From Rhizobiaceae bacterium (GTDB lineage Bacteria; Pseudomonadota; Alphaproteobacteria; Rhizobiales; Rhizobiaceae): a stretch of 64,000 bases of DNA. The notes below the pieces were generated by a model. The model was not told the origin of the DNA. It saw nothing but the letters and a program-made list of their open reading frames with translations, and did not search any database. The DNA is taken from contig JANQKQ010000053.1 of the NCBI GenBank assembly GCA_028281105.1, positions 1-64,000 of the forward strand, given 5' to 3'. Positions 8,808 through 16,636 of the stretch are shown piece by piece (positions within the stretch are counted from its first letter, which is position 1; each line of letters begins with the position of its first letter). The translations under genes and the position numbers were made by a program.

Positions 8808-10196
8808 ATGAAGGTCGGAATTCTGCCGATTGGACGGCCAACGTTCGACGTCGCCTTTGCGCATGAGAAGCTGGAGGCCATGCTCGCGGTGCTCGATGGG
8901 AGCGGGCACGAGACCGTCGGCCCCCGCGAACTGCTGCTGGACGCGGAATCGGCCTATGCGGCGATTGAGGAACTGGCCGGCGCGCCGCTCGATCGCCTGG
9001 CCGTGCTGCAGGTCACGTTTACCGATTCGGCCGTCACTGTCGCCGCCGCCAACCGCATCGGCACATCCATGAGCATATGGGCGATACCCGAACCGCGAAC
9101 CGGCGGTCGGCTGCGACTCAACTCCTTCTGCGGCCTCAACCTGGCGAGCCACGCGCTGGGTCTGGCGGGCAGGCGGTTTTCCTGGGCGTATGCCGATCCC
9201 GCGTCGATGGCAGGTGATCAACTGACGAGCCTCATCGAGGGCGAACCCGCACCGCGGCCATCAGCCATTTCCTCCAAGCCGTTCGCTTCGCAAGTCGGCG
9301 AGGCGTTGGCCGAGCGGGTAGCCGGCAAGCGCATCGCCCGCATCGGCGAGCCGCCGGGAGGCTTCGATACCTGCGCCTACTCGCCCGAAAAAATCCAGAA
9401 CCTCGCAGGCGTCTCGGTGGATGAGCTCGCGCTGGACGGCTTGTTCGACGCTGCGCGCGGAATGCCCGCAGCGGACTCGACGGCCACCAGGAACGAAACC
9501 AAGCAAATGCTGGACGGGTTGGACGATGTCGATCAGGGCCAGTTGGACCGGTCCCTGCGCCTGAAGCTGGCTTTGGACAAGCTGCGCGCCGACGGCGGCT
9601 ATTCCGCCTTCGCCATCCGCTGCTGGCCGGAGACCTTCACCGAATATGGCGGTGCCGTATGCGGCCCGGTCTCGATGCTGGGCGAAGCGGGAACTCCGTG
9701 TGCGTGCGAAGCCGATGTCTACGGCGCGCTGACGCAGGTCGTCCTGCAGGAGGTGGCCGGGGCACCGCCGTTTCTGGCCGACGTGGTCGATCTGGATGCC
9801 GAAGACGATACCGGCGTGGTCTGGCACTGCGGCCAGGCGCCACCATCGATGCGCGATCCGGATGTCCGAGCGCGCGCGACGATCCATTCCAACCGGAAAA
9901 TGCCGCTGTTGTTCGAGTTTCCGTTGAAGCCGGGTCGCATCACCGCGATGCGCATATCCCAGGCGTTCGGCGAGCCGCGCATGGTGCTTGCCGGCGGGCA
10001 GATGCTGGCCCGGCCGCTAGCATTCTCCGGCACGAGCGGCGTGGTGCGTTTCGATAGTCCGGCAGCCGAGGTTCGCCGCCGCCTCATTGACGGCGGCATG
10101 GAACACCATATCGCGTTGGTCTATGGCGAGCATCGCGATGATCTGCGCGCGGTGGCCGCGCATCTCGATCTGCCATTGATGGAGTTATCGGCTTGA
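8808..10196 (+). CDS. L-fucose/L-arabinose isomerase-like protein
   Basis: A 462-residue protein of the FucI/AraA fold (COG2407-like). Candidate metal ligands resemble those of FucI: Glu in RCWPETF, Glu/Asp in CACEADVYGAL and His in VVWHCGQAPPS. Such enzymes interconvert aldoses and ketoses with Mn2+; relatives also isomerise unusual sugars. It starts 11 bases after the aldolase stop, and its own stop overlaps the next start (TTGA). Together with the aldolase it could form an isomerase-aldolase pathway for a deoxy or substituted hexose brought in by the TRAP transporter. The exact sugar is unknown. Confidence 0.8.
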   Translation: MKVGILPIGRPTFDVAFAHEKLEAMLAVLDGSGHETVGPRELLLDAESAYAAIEELAGAPLDRLAVLQVTFTDSAVTVAAANRIGTSMSIWAIPEPRTGGRLRLNSFCGLNLASHALGLAGRRFSWAYADPASMAGDQLTSLIEGEPAPRPSAISSKPFASQVGEALAERVAGKRIARIGEPPGGFDTCAYSPEKIQNLAGVSVDELALDGLFDAARGMPAADSTATRNETKQMLDGLDDVDQGQLDRSLRLKLALDKLRADGGYSAFAIRCWPETFTEYGGAVCGPVSMLGEAGTPCACEADVYGALTQVVLQEVAGAPPFLADVVDLDAEDDTGVVWHCGQAPPSMRDPDVRARATIHSNRKMPLLFEFPLKPGRITAMRISQAFGEPRMVLAGGQMLARPLAFSGTSGVVRFDSPAAEVRRRLIDGGMEHHIALVYGEHRDDLRAVAAHLDLPLMELSA

Positions 10197-11290
10197 GCGT
10201 TCGCTACGGCATCATCGGCACCGGCATGATGGGCCAGGAGCATATCCGCAACGTCGCCCTGCTGGACGGCGCGCGCATATCGGCGATCGCCGATCCGGAT
10301 GAGGGCATGCGCGTTGAAGCCGCGGCGCTGGCCGGCGCCGGGGTCGAGGCCTATGCCGATTATCGGGATCTACTCAGCGCCGATGGTTTCGACGCGATCA
10401 TCCTGGCTTCGCCCAACGATACGCATTTCGCCGCGCTGGGCGACATCCTGGCCAGCGACAAACCGATTCTGTGCGAAAAGCCGCTATGCACCACCTCCGG
10501 CCAGTGTCGTGAGATCATAGCGGCGGCTTCCGCACGCCGCGCGCCGATCTGGGTGGCGATGGAGTATCGCTACATGCCGCCGCTGGCGCGGTTGCTGGAA
10601 GAGTTGCGCGCCGGTGCGATAGGCCGGCCGATCATGATGGCGGTTCGCGAGCACCGCTATCCGTTCCTGCCCAAGGTCGGCGATTGGAACCGGTTCTCGG
10701 CGCGCACCGGCGGCACGATGGTGGAGAAATGCTGCCACTTCTGGGACCTGATGCGTCTGACGCTGGACAGCGATCCCGTTCGCGTGTTCGCCTCGGCCGG
10801 CATGGACCACAACCATCTCGATGAGAGCTATGACGGGGTGGCGCCCGACATCGTCGACAATGGCTTCGTGGTGGTCGAGTTCGCCAACGGCGCGCGCGGC
10901 ATGCTGGACCTGTGCATGTTCGGCGACGGGTCGCACTGGCAGGAGGTGGTCTCGGTGACCGGGCCCGACGGCCGTCTCGATGCCAAGGTGCCCCGGCCGG
11001 CCCGCTTCGCCCGCAACGGCGAGGAACCGCCAGCGCAGGTGGTGGTTTCCAACCGGCAAAGCCAACGGGTCGAGACCCACGAGATCTTCATCGACGAAGC
11101 TATACTTTCGGCCGGCGACCATAGCGGCGCCACCTACTATCAGCACCAGAAATTCCTGGAGATGGTGCGCGGCAACACCACCGCGCCCGAGGTCGGCCTG
11201 GAAGACGGGCTGTGGTCGGTGCTGGTGGGCGAGGCGGCGGAACGCTCGGCCAAGTCGGGCCGGGCGGTGGAACTGGACGAGCTGTCGTGA
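10193..11290 (+). CDS. Gfo/Idh/MocA-family oxidoreductase
   Basis: A 365-residue NAD(P)-dependent sugar dehydrogenase. The N-terminal Rossmann fold starts at once (YGIIGTGMMG), and the hallmark EKP motif is present in PILCEKPLCTT near residue 100, where the Lys is catalytic. The C-terminal beta-sheet domain covers roughly residues 125-340. A TTG start at 10193 overlaps the upstream stop by four bases; the next ATG would delete the nucleotide-binding glycines, so TTG is well supported. It probably oxidises or epimerises a sugar or polyol in the same pathway as the aldolase and isomerase. Confidence 0.9.
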   Translation: MSVRYGIIGTGMMGQEHIRNVALLDGARISAIADPDEGMRVEAAALAGAGVEAYADYRDLLSADGFDAIILASPNDTHFAALGDILASDKPILCEKPLCTTSGQCREIIAAASARRAPIWVAMEYRYMPPLARLLEELRAGAIGRPIMMAVREHRYPFLPKVGDWNRFSARTGGTMVEKCCHFWDLMRLTLDSDPVRVFASAGMDHNHLDESYDGVAPDIVDNGFVVVEFANGARGMLDLCMFGDGSHWQEVVSVTGPDGRLDAKVPRPARFARNGEEPPAQVVVSNRQSQRVETHEIFIDEAILSAGDHSGATYYQHQKFLEMVRGNTTAPEVGLEDGLWSVLVGEAAERSAKSGRAVELDELS

Positions 11291-12225
11291 TCGTCATCAC
11301 CGAGTTCATGGACCAGGCCGCCGTGGAGCGGCTGGCGGGCGAGTTCGAGACGGTCTACGACCCGGATCTCGTGGATCGTCCGGACGAAATGGGCCGCGCG
11401 ATCGCGGCAGCGCGTGCTTTGATCGTGCGCAATCGTACCCAGGTCACGAGCGATCTGCTGGCACAGGCGCCGTCGCTCGCCTGTGTCGGCCGGCTTGGTG
11501 TCGGCCTCGACAATATCGACTTGAGTGCATGTGAAGCAGGCGGGATTGTCGTATTTCCCGCTACCGGCGCCAACAATCGGTCGGTGGCCGAATATGTGGT
11601 CTCCTCGGCGATGGTGTTGTTGCGCGGGACGGCGTTTGCCAGCGGGTCGATGCTTTCCGGCAACTGGCCACGCCAAACGCTGGGGTCGGGGCGGGAGGTT
11701 TCCGGCAAGACGCTGGGGCTGGTGGGTTTCGGCGCCATCGCCCAACTCACGGCGGAACTGGCGCATGGGCTCGGCATGGCCACTTGCGCGCATGACCCGT
11801 TCATTGCCGATGACGATGCGGTGTGGACGAACACGCAAAGCATGGACCTGGAATCGCTTCTCCGCACAAGCGACGTCGTTTCCCTGCACACGCCGCTGAC
11901 GAAGGGCACAAACCATCTCATCGATGCGGATCGACTCGCGGCGATGAAGGCCGATGCGGTGTTGGTCAACGCGGCGCGTGGCGGGGTGCTCGACGAGGCC
12001 GCGCTGGTTAACGCGCTTAAGGACGGGCGGCTGGGCGGTGCCGCGCTCGATGTGTTCGAGACCGAGCCATTAGACGCGGCGGCCGCGGCCAAGTTCGCCA
12101 ACGTGCCCAACCTGATCCTTACCCCGCATATCGGCGGGGTGACCGCGGAGGCCAACGAGCGGGTAAGCGCGCTGATCGCCGATAAGGTGGCCGAACATCT
12201 AGGGCATAAACTGGCCGGCGGTTGA
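11287..12225 (+). CDS. D-isomer-specific 2-hydroxyacid dehydrogenase (SerA-like)
   Basis: A 312-residue NAD-dependent dehydrogenase. The NAD-binding domain carries GFGAIA near residue 146 with an acidic residue (HDPF) at the next strand end; the catalytic triad is visible as Arg in NAARGGVLDE, Glu in DVFETEPL and His in LTPHIGG. The GTG start at 11287 overlaps the upstream stop (GTGA). Some relatives, as I recall, are annotated as (S)-sulfolactate dehydrogenase (SlcC); ordinary targets would be glycerate or another 2-hydroxyacid. It closes the four-gene sugar block and may oxidise the C3 product of the aldolase. The substrate is not proven. Confidence 0.88.
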   Translation: MIVITEFMDQAAVERLAGEFETVYDPDLVDRPDEMGRAIAAARALIVRNRTQVTSDLLAQAPSLACVGRLGVGLDNIDLSACEAGGIVVFPATGANNRSVAEYVVSSAMVLLRGTAFASGSMLSGNWPRQTLGSGREVSGKTLGLVGFGAIAQLTAELAHGLGMATCAHDPFIADDDAVWTNTQSMDLESLLRTSDVVSLHTPLTKGTNHLIDADRLAAMKADAVLVNAARGGVLDEAALVNALKDGRLGGAALDVFETEPLDAAAAAKFANVPNLILTPHIGGVTAEANERVSALIADKVAEHLGHKLAGG

Positions 12226-12285
12226 TGCGTCCCGGCCTTGGGTGTACGTTTGCCGCCTTGATGTGGCGCGTTGGGGGAGAGGCAG

Positions 12286-13047
12286 TTGAACCTGACAGCC
12301 AGGGAATCGGACATCGTATTCGCGATCATGCGGGATCTGTCGCACGGATACCCGTCGCGCGAGTTGCGTCTTCGCGTCGGCAGGCGACTGCTTGATCTGT
12401 TGGGCGCAGACTATTTCGCCTCCTATGTTTGGGACGAAGCAGGCGGCGAGTTCTGCGACCGCGCCGCCGTCAATATGTCCGACGAAAATCTCGGCTCCTA
12501 CGAGGAGTATTTTCAGTATCACGACCCGATCACGCCGGTACTGCAACGCCGTCGCGCGGCCACGGCGGTAAGCGAGATCATGCCGCGAAGCCGGTTTGAG
12601 CGCACAGAGTTCTTCAACGATTTTCTCGCTCGCGACGGACTGCACTACGGCGTCAACTATTACGCCTATTCCAACGGCATCAATATCGGCGACCTGCGCA
12701 TCTGGCGCGGGCGCCATCGAGAGGATTTCGGGCGCCGGGAGCTGGCGATTCTCGATGCCATCGGCCCGGCTTTCACCAATGCGATGCGTCTGGCGCTGAT
12801 GGGCGAGACCTTCGCGATTGCAAACCGCAATCTGCTCTCCGCCGTCGACACCGCCGCCGCTGAAGCGGGTTTGACCCGCCGCGAAAGTGAGATTTGCGCG
12901 GCGGTGCTGCGTGGGTTGAGCGACAAGCAGATCGCCGAGCAGTTCGGCATTTCGTTCACCACCGTGCGCACCCATTTACAGCATATTTTCAAGAAGCTGG
13001 GCGTTTCCAGCCGCACCCAGCTGCCCAATCGGGTGCTGCTGCACTAA
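12286..13047 (+). CDS. LuxR-type (GerE helix-turn-helix) transcriptional regulator
   Basis: A 253-residue protein with a C-terminal GerE domain at about residues 190-253 (LTRRESEICAAVLRGLSDKQIAEQF, then TTVRTHLQHIFKKL). The N-terminal part has no receiver domain and no clear acyl-homoserine-lactone pocket; it looks GAF-like and presumably senses a small molecule. The best start is TTG at 12286 after GGGGGAGAGG. It lies just upstream of the amidase-transporter operon, with an 18-bp palindrome between, so it is the likely regulator of that operon. Effector unknown. Confidence 0.85.
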   Translation: MNLTARESDIVFAIMRDLSHGYPSRELRLRVGRRLLDLLGADYFASYVWDEAGGEFCDRAAVNMSDENLGSYEEYFQYHDPITPVLQRRRAATAVSEIMPRSRFERTEFFNDFLARDGLHYGVNYYAYSNGINIGDLRIWRGRHREDFGRRELAILDAIGPAFTNAMRLALMGETFAIANRNLLSAVDTAAAEAGLTRRESEICAAVLRGLSDKQIAEQFGISFTTVRTHLQHIFKKLGVSSRTQLPNRVLLH

Positions 13048-13065
13048 CCGTGCCCGATCGGGAAA

Positions 13066-13083
13066 ATCCTCAATATTGAGGAT
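13066..13083. promoter_or_regulatory. 18-bp perfect palindrome upstream of the amidase operon
   Basis: ATCCTCAATATTGAGGAT is perfectly self-complementary. It starts 18 bases after the LuxR-type gene and ends about 77 bases before the amidase start. Its size matches lux-box-like operators of LuxR-family regulators, so it is the prime candidate binding site for the protein encoded immediately upstream. Confidence 0.6.
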
Positions 13084-13159
13084 GTTCTTCTCTTCCCCTA
13101 GGTGAAACGCTCGCTCCATCGCCGTCGGTTGATGACAGCCGCGCACGCGTGGAGGGAGA

Positions 13160-14575
13160 TTGTTGTCCGCATCCGACCCCTGTGAGCTGACCCTGGTCGA
13201 GGCACTGGCCGACATGCGGGCGGGTCGGTTCAAAAGCCGCGATCTGATCGAGGCCCTGATCACCCGGTGCGAGCGGCACGAGGCTCTCAACGCTTTCGTT
13301 TCCACCGACTGGCGACGCCTGCGCGACGAAGCGGATGCGGTCGACGCCTCAGGTAAGGCCGGCGAAGTGCTTACCGGCGTTCCGCTGTGCCTGAAGGATA
13401 ATATCAACACCGCCATTCTGCCCACCAGCGCAGGTACTGGAGCGCTGGCCGGCTGGGTCGCGCGCGAGGCCGCCCCGGTCGCTCGCGCCCTGTTCGAGGC
13501 CGGAGCGCTTCTGGGCGCCACCGGCAACATGCACGAGCTTGCGTTTGGCATTACCTCGAACAATTTGGTCACCGGAGCAGTAAGAAATCCATGGAACCAG
13601 GCGATGATCGCCGGCGGCTCGTCGGGGGGCGTCGCCGCCGGCGTGGCCGCGCGTATGATGCCCGCCGGCATCGGCACCGATACCGGCGCGTCCGTGCGCC
13701 TGCCAGCGGCGCTGACGGGTCTTGTCGGATACCGGCCGACCGTGGGGCGCTACCGGGGCGAAGGCATCGTGCCGATCAGCCATACCCGCGACACCGCCGG
13801 ACCGATTGCCCGCACCGTGGCGGACGCACGACTGCTCGATGCTGTGATGGCGGGCAGGCCCAATGACGGGCGGATCGCCGAAGTCGCCGGCCTGCGGCTG
13901 GGCGTGCCCAGGCACCATTTCTACGAAAGCCTGGACGACGAAACCGCCGCGAACGCCGAGGCCACGCTTGCCGCGCTTGCGGAGGCGGGGGTCGAGTTGG
14001 TGGAAGCGGACATTGCCGACATCGGCGCGCTTAACGACGCGGTGGGCTTTCCGGTCGCGCTCTTCGAGTTCATGCAGGACCTGCCGCGCTTCCTGGACGA
14101 AAACGGCACCGGCCTTTCCATGCGCCAGATGCTGGACGGGGCTGGCAGCCCGGACGTTAAGGGCCTGTTCGCCTCGCAGATGGGGCCCGAGGCGATGCCG
14201 GAGGCTGCGTACCGGCAAGCCATGGACGTGGACCGTCCCAGGCTGCAGGCCACCTACGCTGACTATTTCGAAGCCAACTCGCTCGACGCCATCATCTTCC
14301 CGACCACGCCGATGCCGGCGCGGCCGATCGGTGATGATGAGACGGTCGAGTTGAACGGCGAGCGCGTGCCGACGTTCGCGACCTTCATCCGCAACACCGA
14401 TCCCGGATCCAACGCCGCAATCCCGGGCATCTCGCTGCCCAGCGGCCTGAGCGCGGACGGACTGCCGATGGGCATGGAACTGGATGGGCCGGCCGGATCG
14501 GACGACCGCCTGCTGGCCGTTGCGGCCGCGATCGAGCCGGTGTTCGCGTTCACCGCGAAACCAAAGCCCGCGTGA
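13160..14575 (+). CDS. Amidase-signature-family hydrolase (indoleacetamide/mandelamide hydrolase-like)
   Basis: A 471-residue amidase-signature enzyme. The Ser-cisSer-Lys triad fits Lys79 (LKDN), Ser154 (GGSSGG) and Ser178 (DTGASVR); the 24-residue spacing of the two serines is exactly that of the family. The segment GNMHELAFGITSNN resembles indoleacetamide and mandelamide hydrolases, so an aryl- or alkyl-amide is a plausible substrate, giving an acid plus ammonia. Start is one of two adjacent TTG codons (13160 or 13163) after GGAGGGAG. It is followed after 27 bases by an ABC importer that probably brings in the amide or its product. Confidence 0.9.
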   Translation: MLSASDPCELTLVEALADMRAGRFKSRDLIEALITRCERHEALNAFVSTDWRRLRDEADAVDASGKAGEVLTGVPLCLKDNINTAILPTSAGTGALAGWVAREAAPVARALFEAGALLGATGNMHELAFGITSNNLVTGAVRNPWNQAMIAGGSSGGVAAGVAARMMPAGIGTDTGASVRLPAALTGLVGYRPTVGRYRGEGIVPISHTRDTAGPIARTVADARLLDAVMAGRPNDGRIAEVAGLRLGVPRHHFYESLDDETAANAEATLAALAEAGVELVEADIADIGALNDAVGFPVALFEFMQDLPRFLDENGTGLSMRQMLDGAGSPDVKGLFASQMGPEAMPEAAYRQAMDVDRPRLQATYADYFEANSLDAIIFPTTPMPARPIGDDETVELNGERVPTFATFIRNTDPGSNAAIPGISLPSGLSADGLPMGMELDGPAGSDDRLLAVAAAIEPVFAFTAKPKPA

Positions 14576-14602
14576 CCCACGCAACCATCTCGGGAGGAGA
14601 CG

Positions 14603-15769
14603 ATGAAAAGACGTGATTTCGTAAAGGCATCCATCAGCGCCACCGTCGTTAGCGTACTGACGGGCGGCTCGTTCGGCGCGCGTGCGCTGGCCGCTGGTCC
14701 GGTCAAGGTCGGCGTGCTCATTCCGTTGTCTGGACCGGCCGGCCTGTTCGGCCCTTCATCGCGCAACTGCACGCAGCTGGCGGTCGATGAGATCAACGCG
14801 GCCGGGGGCATCCTGGGCCGGCAGATCGAGCCGATCTTCGCCGACGTGGGAGGGCCGCCCGCCGACGCCACCCAGGCGGCGCTGCAACTGTGGAAGGGCG
14901 ATGGCGCCGAGGCTTTCATCGGCATGCACGACAGCGCCGTGCGCGGTGCGTTGACCAACCTGTTCAAGGGCCAGGTGCCTTACATCTACACTCCGGTTTA
15001 CGAGGGCGGCGAATGCTCGGCGGGAACCTTCGTCCTGGGCGAGACGCCGAGCCAGCAGCTGGAACCGGCCATTCCTTGGATGGCGTCGAACAAAGGCGCG
15101 TCTAAATGGTATCTGATCGGCAACGACTACAACTGGCCGCGCGACACCAACGCGGCGGCCAAGGGCTATATCGCCGGCACCGGCGGCGAAGTGGTCGGCG
15201 AGGAATATCTGCCGTTCACGGTGGATAATTTCGATTCCAACCTGGCCAAGATCAAGGATACCGGCGCCGACGCGGTGCTGATCACCCTGGTGGGCGGCGC
15301 CTCGGTCGGCTTCAACCGGGCATTCGCCAGCTTCGGCCTGGCCGACGATGTCGCCCGGCTCGGCACCCTGATCGAGGAGAACACCCTTGCCGGCATCGGT
15401 GCGGAGAACTCGGTCAATCTGTTCTCGTCGGCGGGTTACTTCGCATCAATCGATACGCCGTCGGCGCGTTCGTTCGCCGAGAAGTACGTGGCGAAATTCG
15501 GCGCCGACGCGGCCGCGCTCAATGCGCTTGGCCAATCCTGTTATGACGGTATGCTGCTGCTTGCCGTCCTGGCCGCCAAGGCCGGGTCGCTATCGGCCGC
15601 CGATATGGACGCTGCCGCGGACGGCACCTCCTATGAGGGTCCGCGCGGCGGCGCAACGATGAGCGATCGTCACGTGTCGAAAGACATCTACCTGGCCGAG
15701 GCAGATGGCGCCGCCTTCAAGGTGATCGCCACGTTCGCCGATGTCGGCGCCGGCGATAACTGCGCATAA
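14603..15769 (+). CDS. ABC transporter substrate-binding protein, amide/urea/branched-chain type
   Basis: A 388-residue periplasmic binding protein (type I fold, Peripla_BP_5/6). It starts KRRDFVKAS, a twin-arginine-like or long Sec signal ending near residue 31. The mature part opens with VKVGVLIPLSGPAGLFGPS, and the region IYTPVYEGGECSAGTFVLGETPSQQ near 130 resembles AmiC/UrtA-type proteins that bind amides or urea. GGAGGAG precedes the ATG. It is the second gene of the amidase operon and most likely captures the amidase substrate or a related amide. Confidence 0.9.
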   Translation: MKRRDFVKASISATVVSVLTGGSFGARALAAGPVKVGVLIPLSGPAGLFGPSSRNCTQLAVDEINAAGGILGRQIEPIFADVGGPPADATQAALQLWKGDGAEAFIGMHDSAVRGALTNLFKGQVPYIYTPVYEGGECSAGTFVLGETPSQQLEPAIPWMASNKGASKWYLIGNDYNWPRDTNAAAKGYIAGTGGEVVGEEYLPFTVDNFDSNLAKIKDTGADAVLITLVGGASVGFNRAFASFGLADDVARLGTLIEENTLAGIGAENSVNLFSSAGYFASIDTPSARSFAEKYVAKFGADAAALNALGQSCYDGMLLLAVLAAKAGSLSAADMDAAADGTSYEGPRGGATMSDRHVSKDIYLAEADGAAFKVIATFADVGAGDNCA

Positions 15770-15784
15770 GGAGAAGTTGCGGGT

Positions 15785-16636
15785 GTGGAACTCATTGCAA
15801 CCCACGGCCTGAATTTCCTCTACGCCTTCGCTACCCTGGCACTGGTTGTGCTGGGGCTGGCGGTGGTGTTCGGCCTGTTGGGCGTGATGAACATGGCGCA
15901 TGGCGAGTTCGTCATGATCGGGGCCTACAGCGCCCTTGCGGTGCAGCAGGCGGGCCTGCCGTTTCTATTCGCCATCCCGGCGGCGATCGCCGTGTGCGTG
16001 GTGATCGGCTGGCTGGTCGAGTGGGGCCTGGTGCGGCATCTGTACAAGCGACCGTTCGACACGCTGCTGGCGACCTGGGGCCTGGCCATCCTGATGCGCG
16101 AAGTGGTCGAGGCGATCTTCGGCCGTGAGTATCAGAGTGTGGATCAGGTACTACCGGGCACGTTCAGCCTGGCCGGTGTCGAATATCCCGCCTACCGGGT
16201 GGTGCTGATGGGCATCATCGCGGTGCTGTTCGGCGCCCTGTTCGCCTGGTACCAGCGCTCCAACGCAGGCGCGCGCGTCAAGGCGATGGTGCAGAATCCG
16301 GCGCTTGCGGCCGCTATGGGCATCGATACCGAGCGGCTGGCGCGCTGGACCTTCGTGTTCGGGGTGACCACCGCGGGGCTGGCCGGAGTGCTGCTTTCGC
16401 CGCTGGTGCGCGTCGAACCGTTCATGGGCCTGGACTATCTGCTGTCGTCCTTCTTTATCCTGGTGGTCGGCGGCCTTGGCAGTTTGGAGGGGTTGATTGT
16501 CGGTTCCGGGGTCATCGGCGGCACCGACATCTTTCTTTCAGCCCTGTTCGACAAGACGTCGGGCTATCTGGGCGTTCTGACGATTTCCATCGTGTTCCTG
16601 TGGCTGCGACCCAATGGCATTGTCTCTCGGCTATAG
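15785..16636 (+). CDS. ABC transporter permease, LivH/UrtB type
   Basis: A 283-residue inner-membrane permease with about eight hydrophobic segments, typical of the first permease of branched-chain amino acid, urea or amide importers. The NMAHGEFVMIGAYSAL motif near residue 37 and the VVGGLGSLEGLIVGSGVIGG loop near 235 are family markers. GTG start after AAGGAGAAG. Its end overlaps the start of the fused permease-ATPase gene by 23 bases, indicating coupled translation. Confidence 0.92.
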   Translation: MELIATHGLNFLYAFATLALVVLGLAVVFGLLGVMNMAHGEFVMIGAYSALAVQQAGLPFLFAIPAAIAVCVVIGWLVEWGLVRHLYKRPFDTLLATWGLAILMREVVEAIFGREYQSVDQVLPGTFSLAGVEYPAYRVVLMGIIAVLFGALFAWYQRSNAGARVKAMVQNPALAAAMGIDTERLARWTFVFGVTTAGLAGVLLSPLVRVEPFMGLDYLLSSFFILVVGGLGSLEGLIVGSGVIGGTDIFLSALFDKTSGYLGVLTISIVFLWLRPNGIVSRL

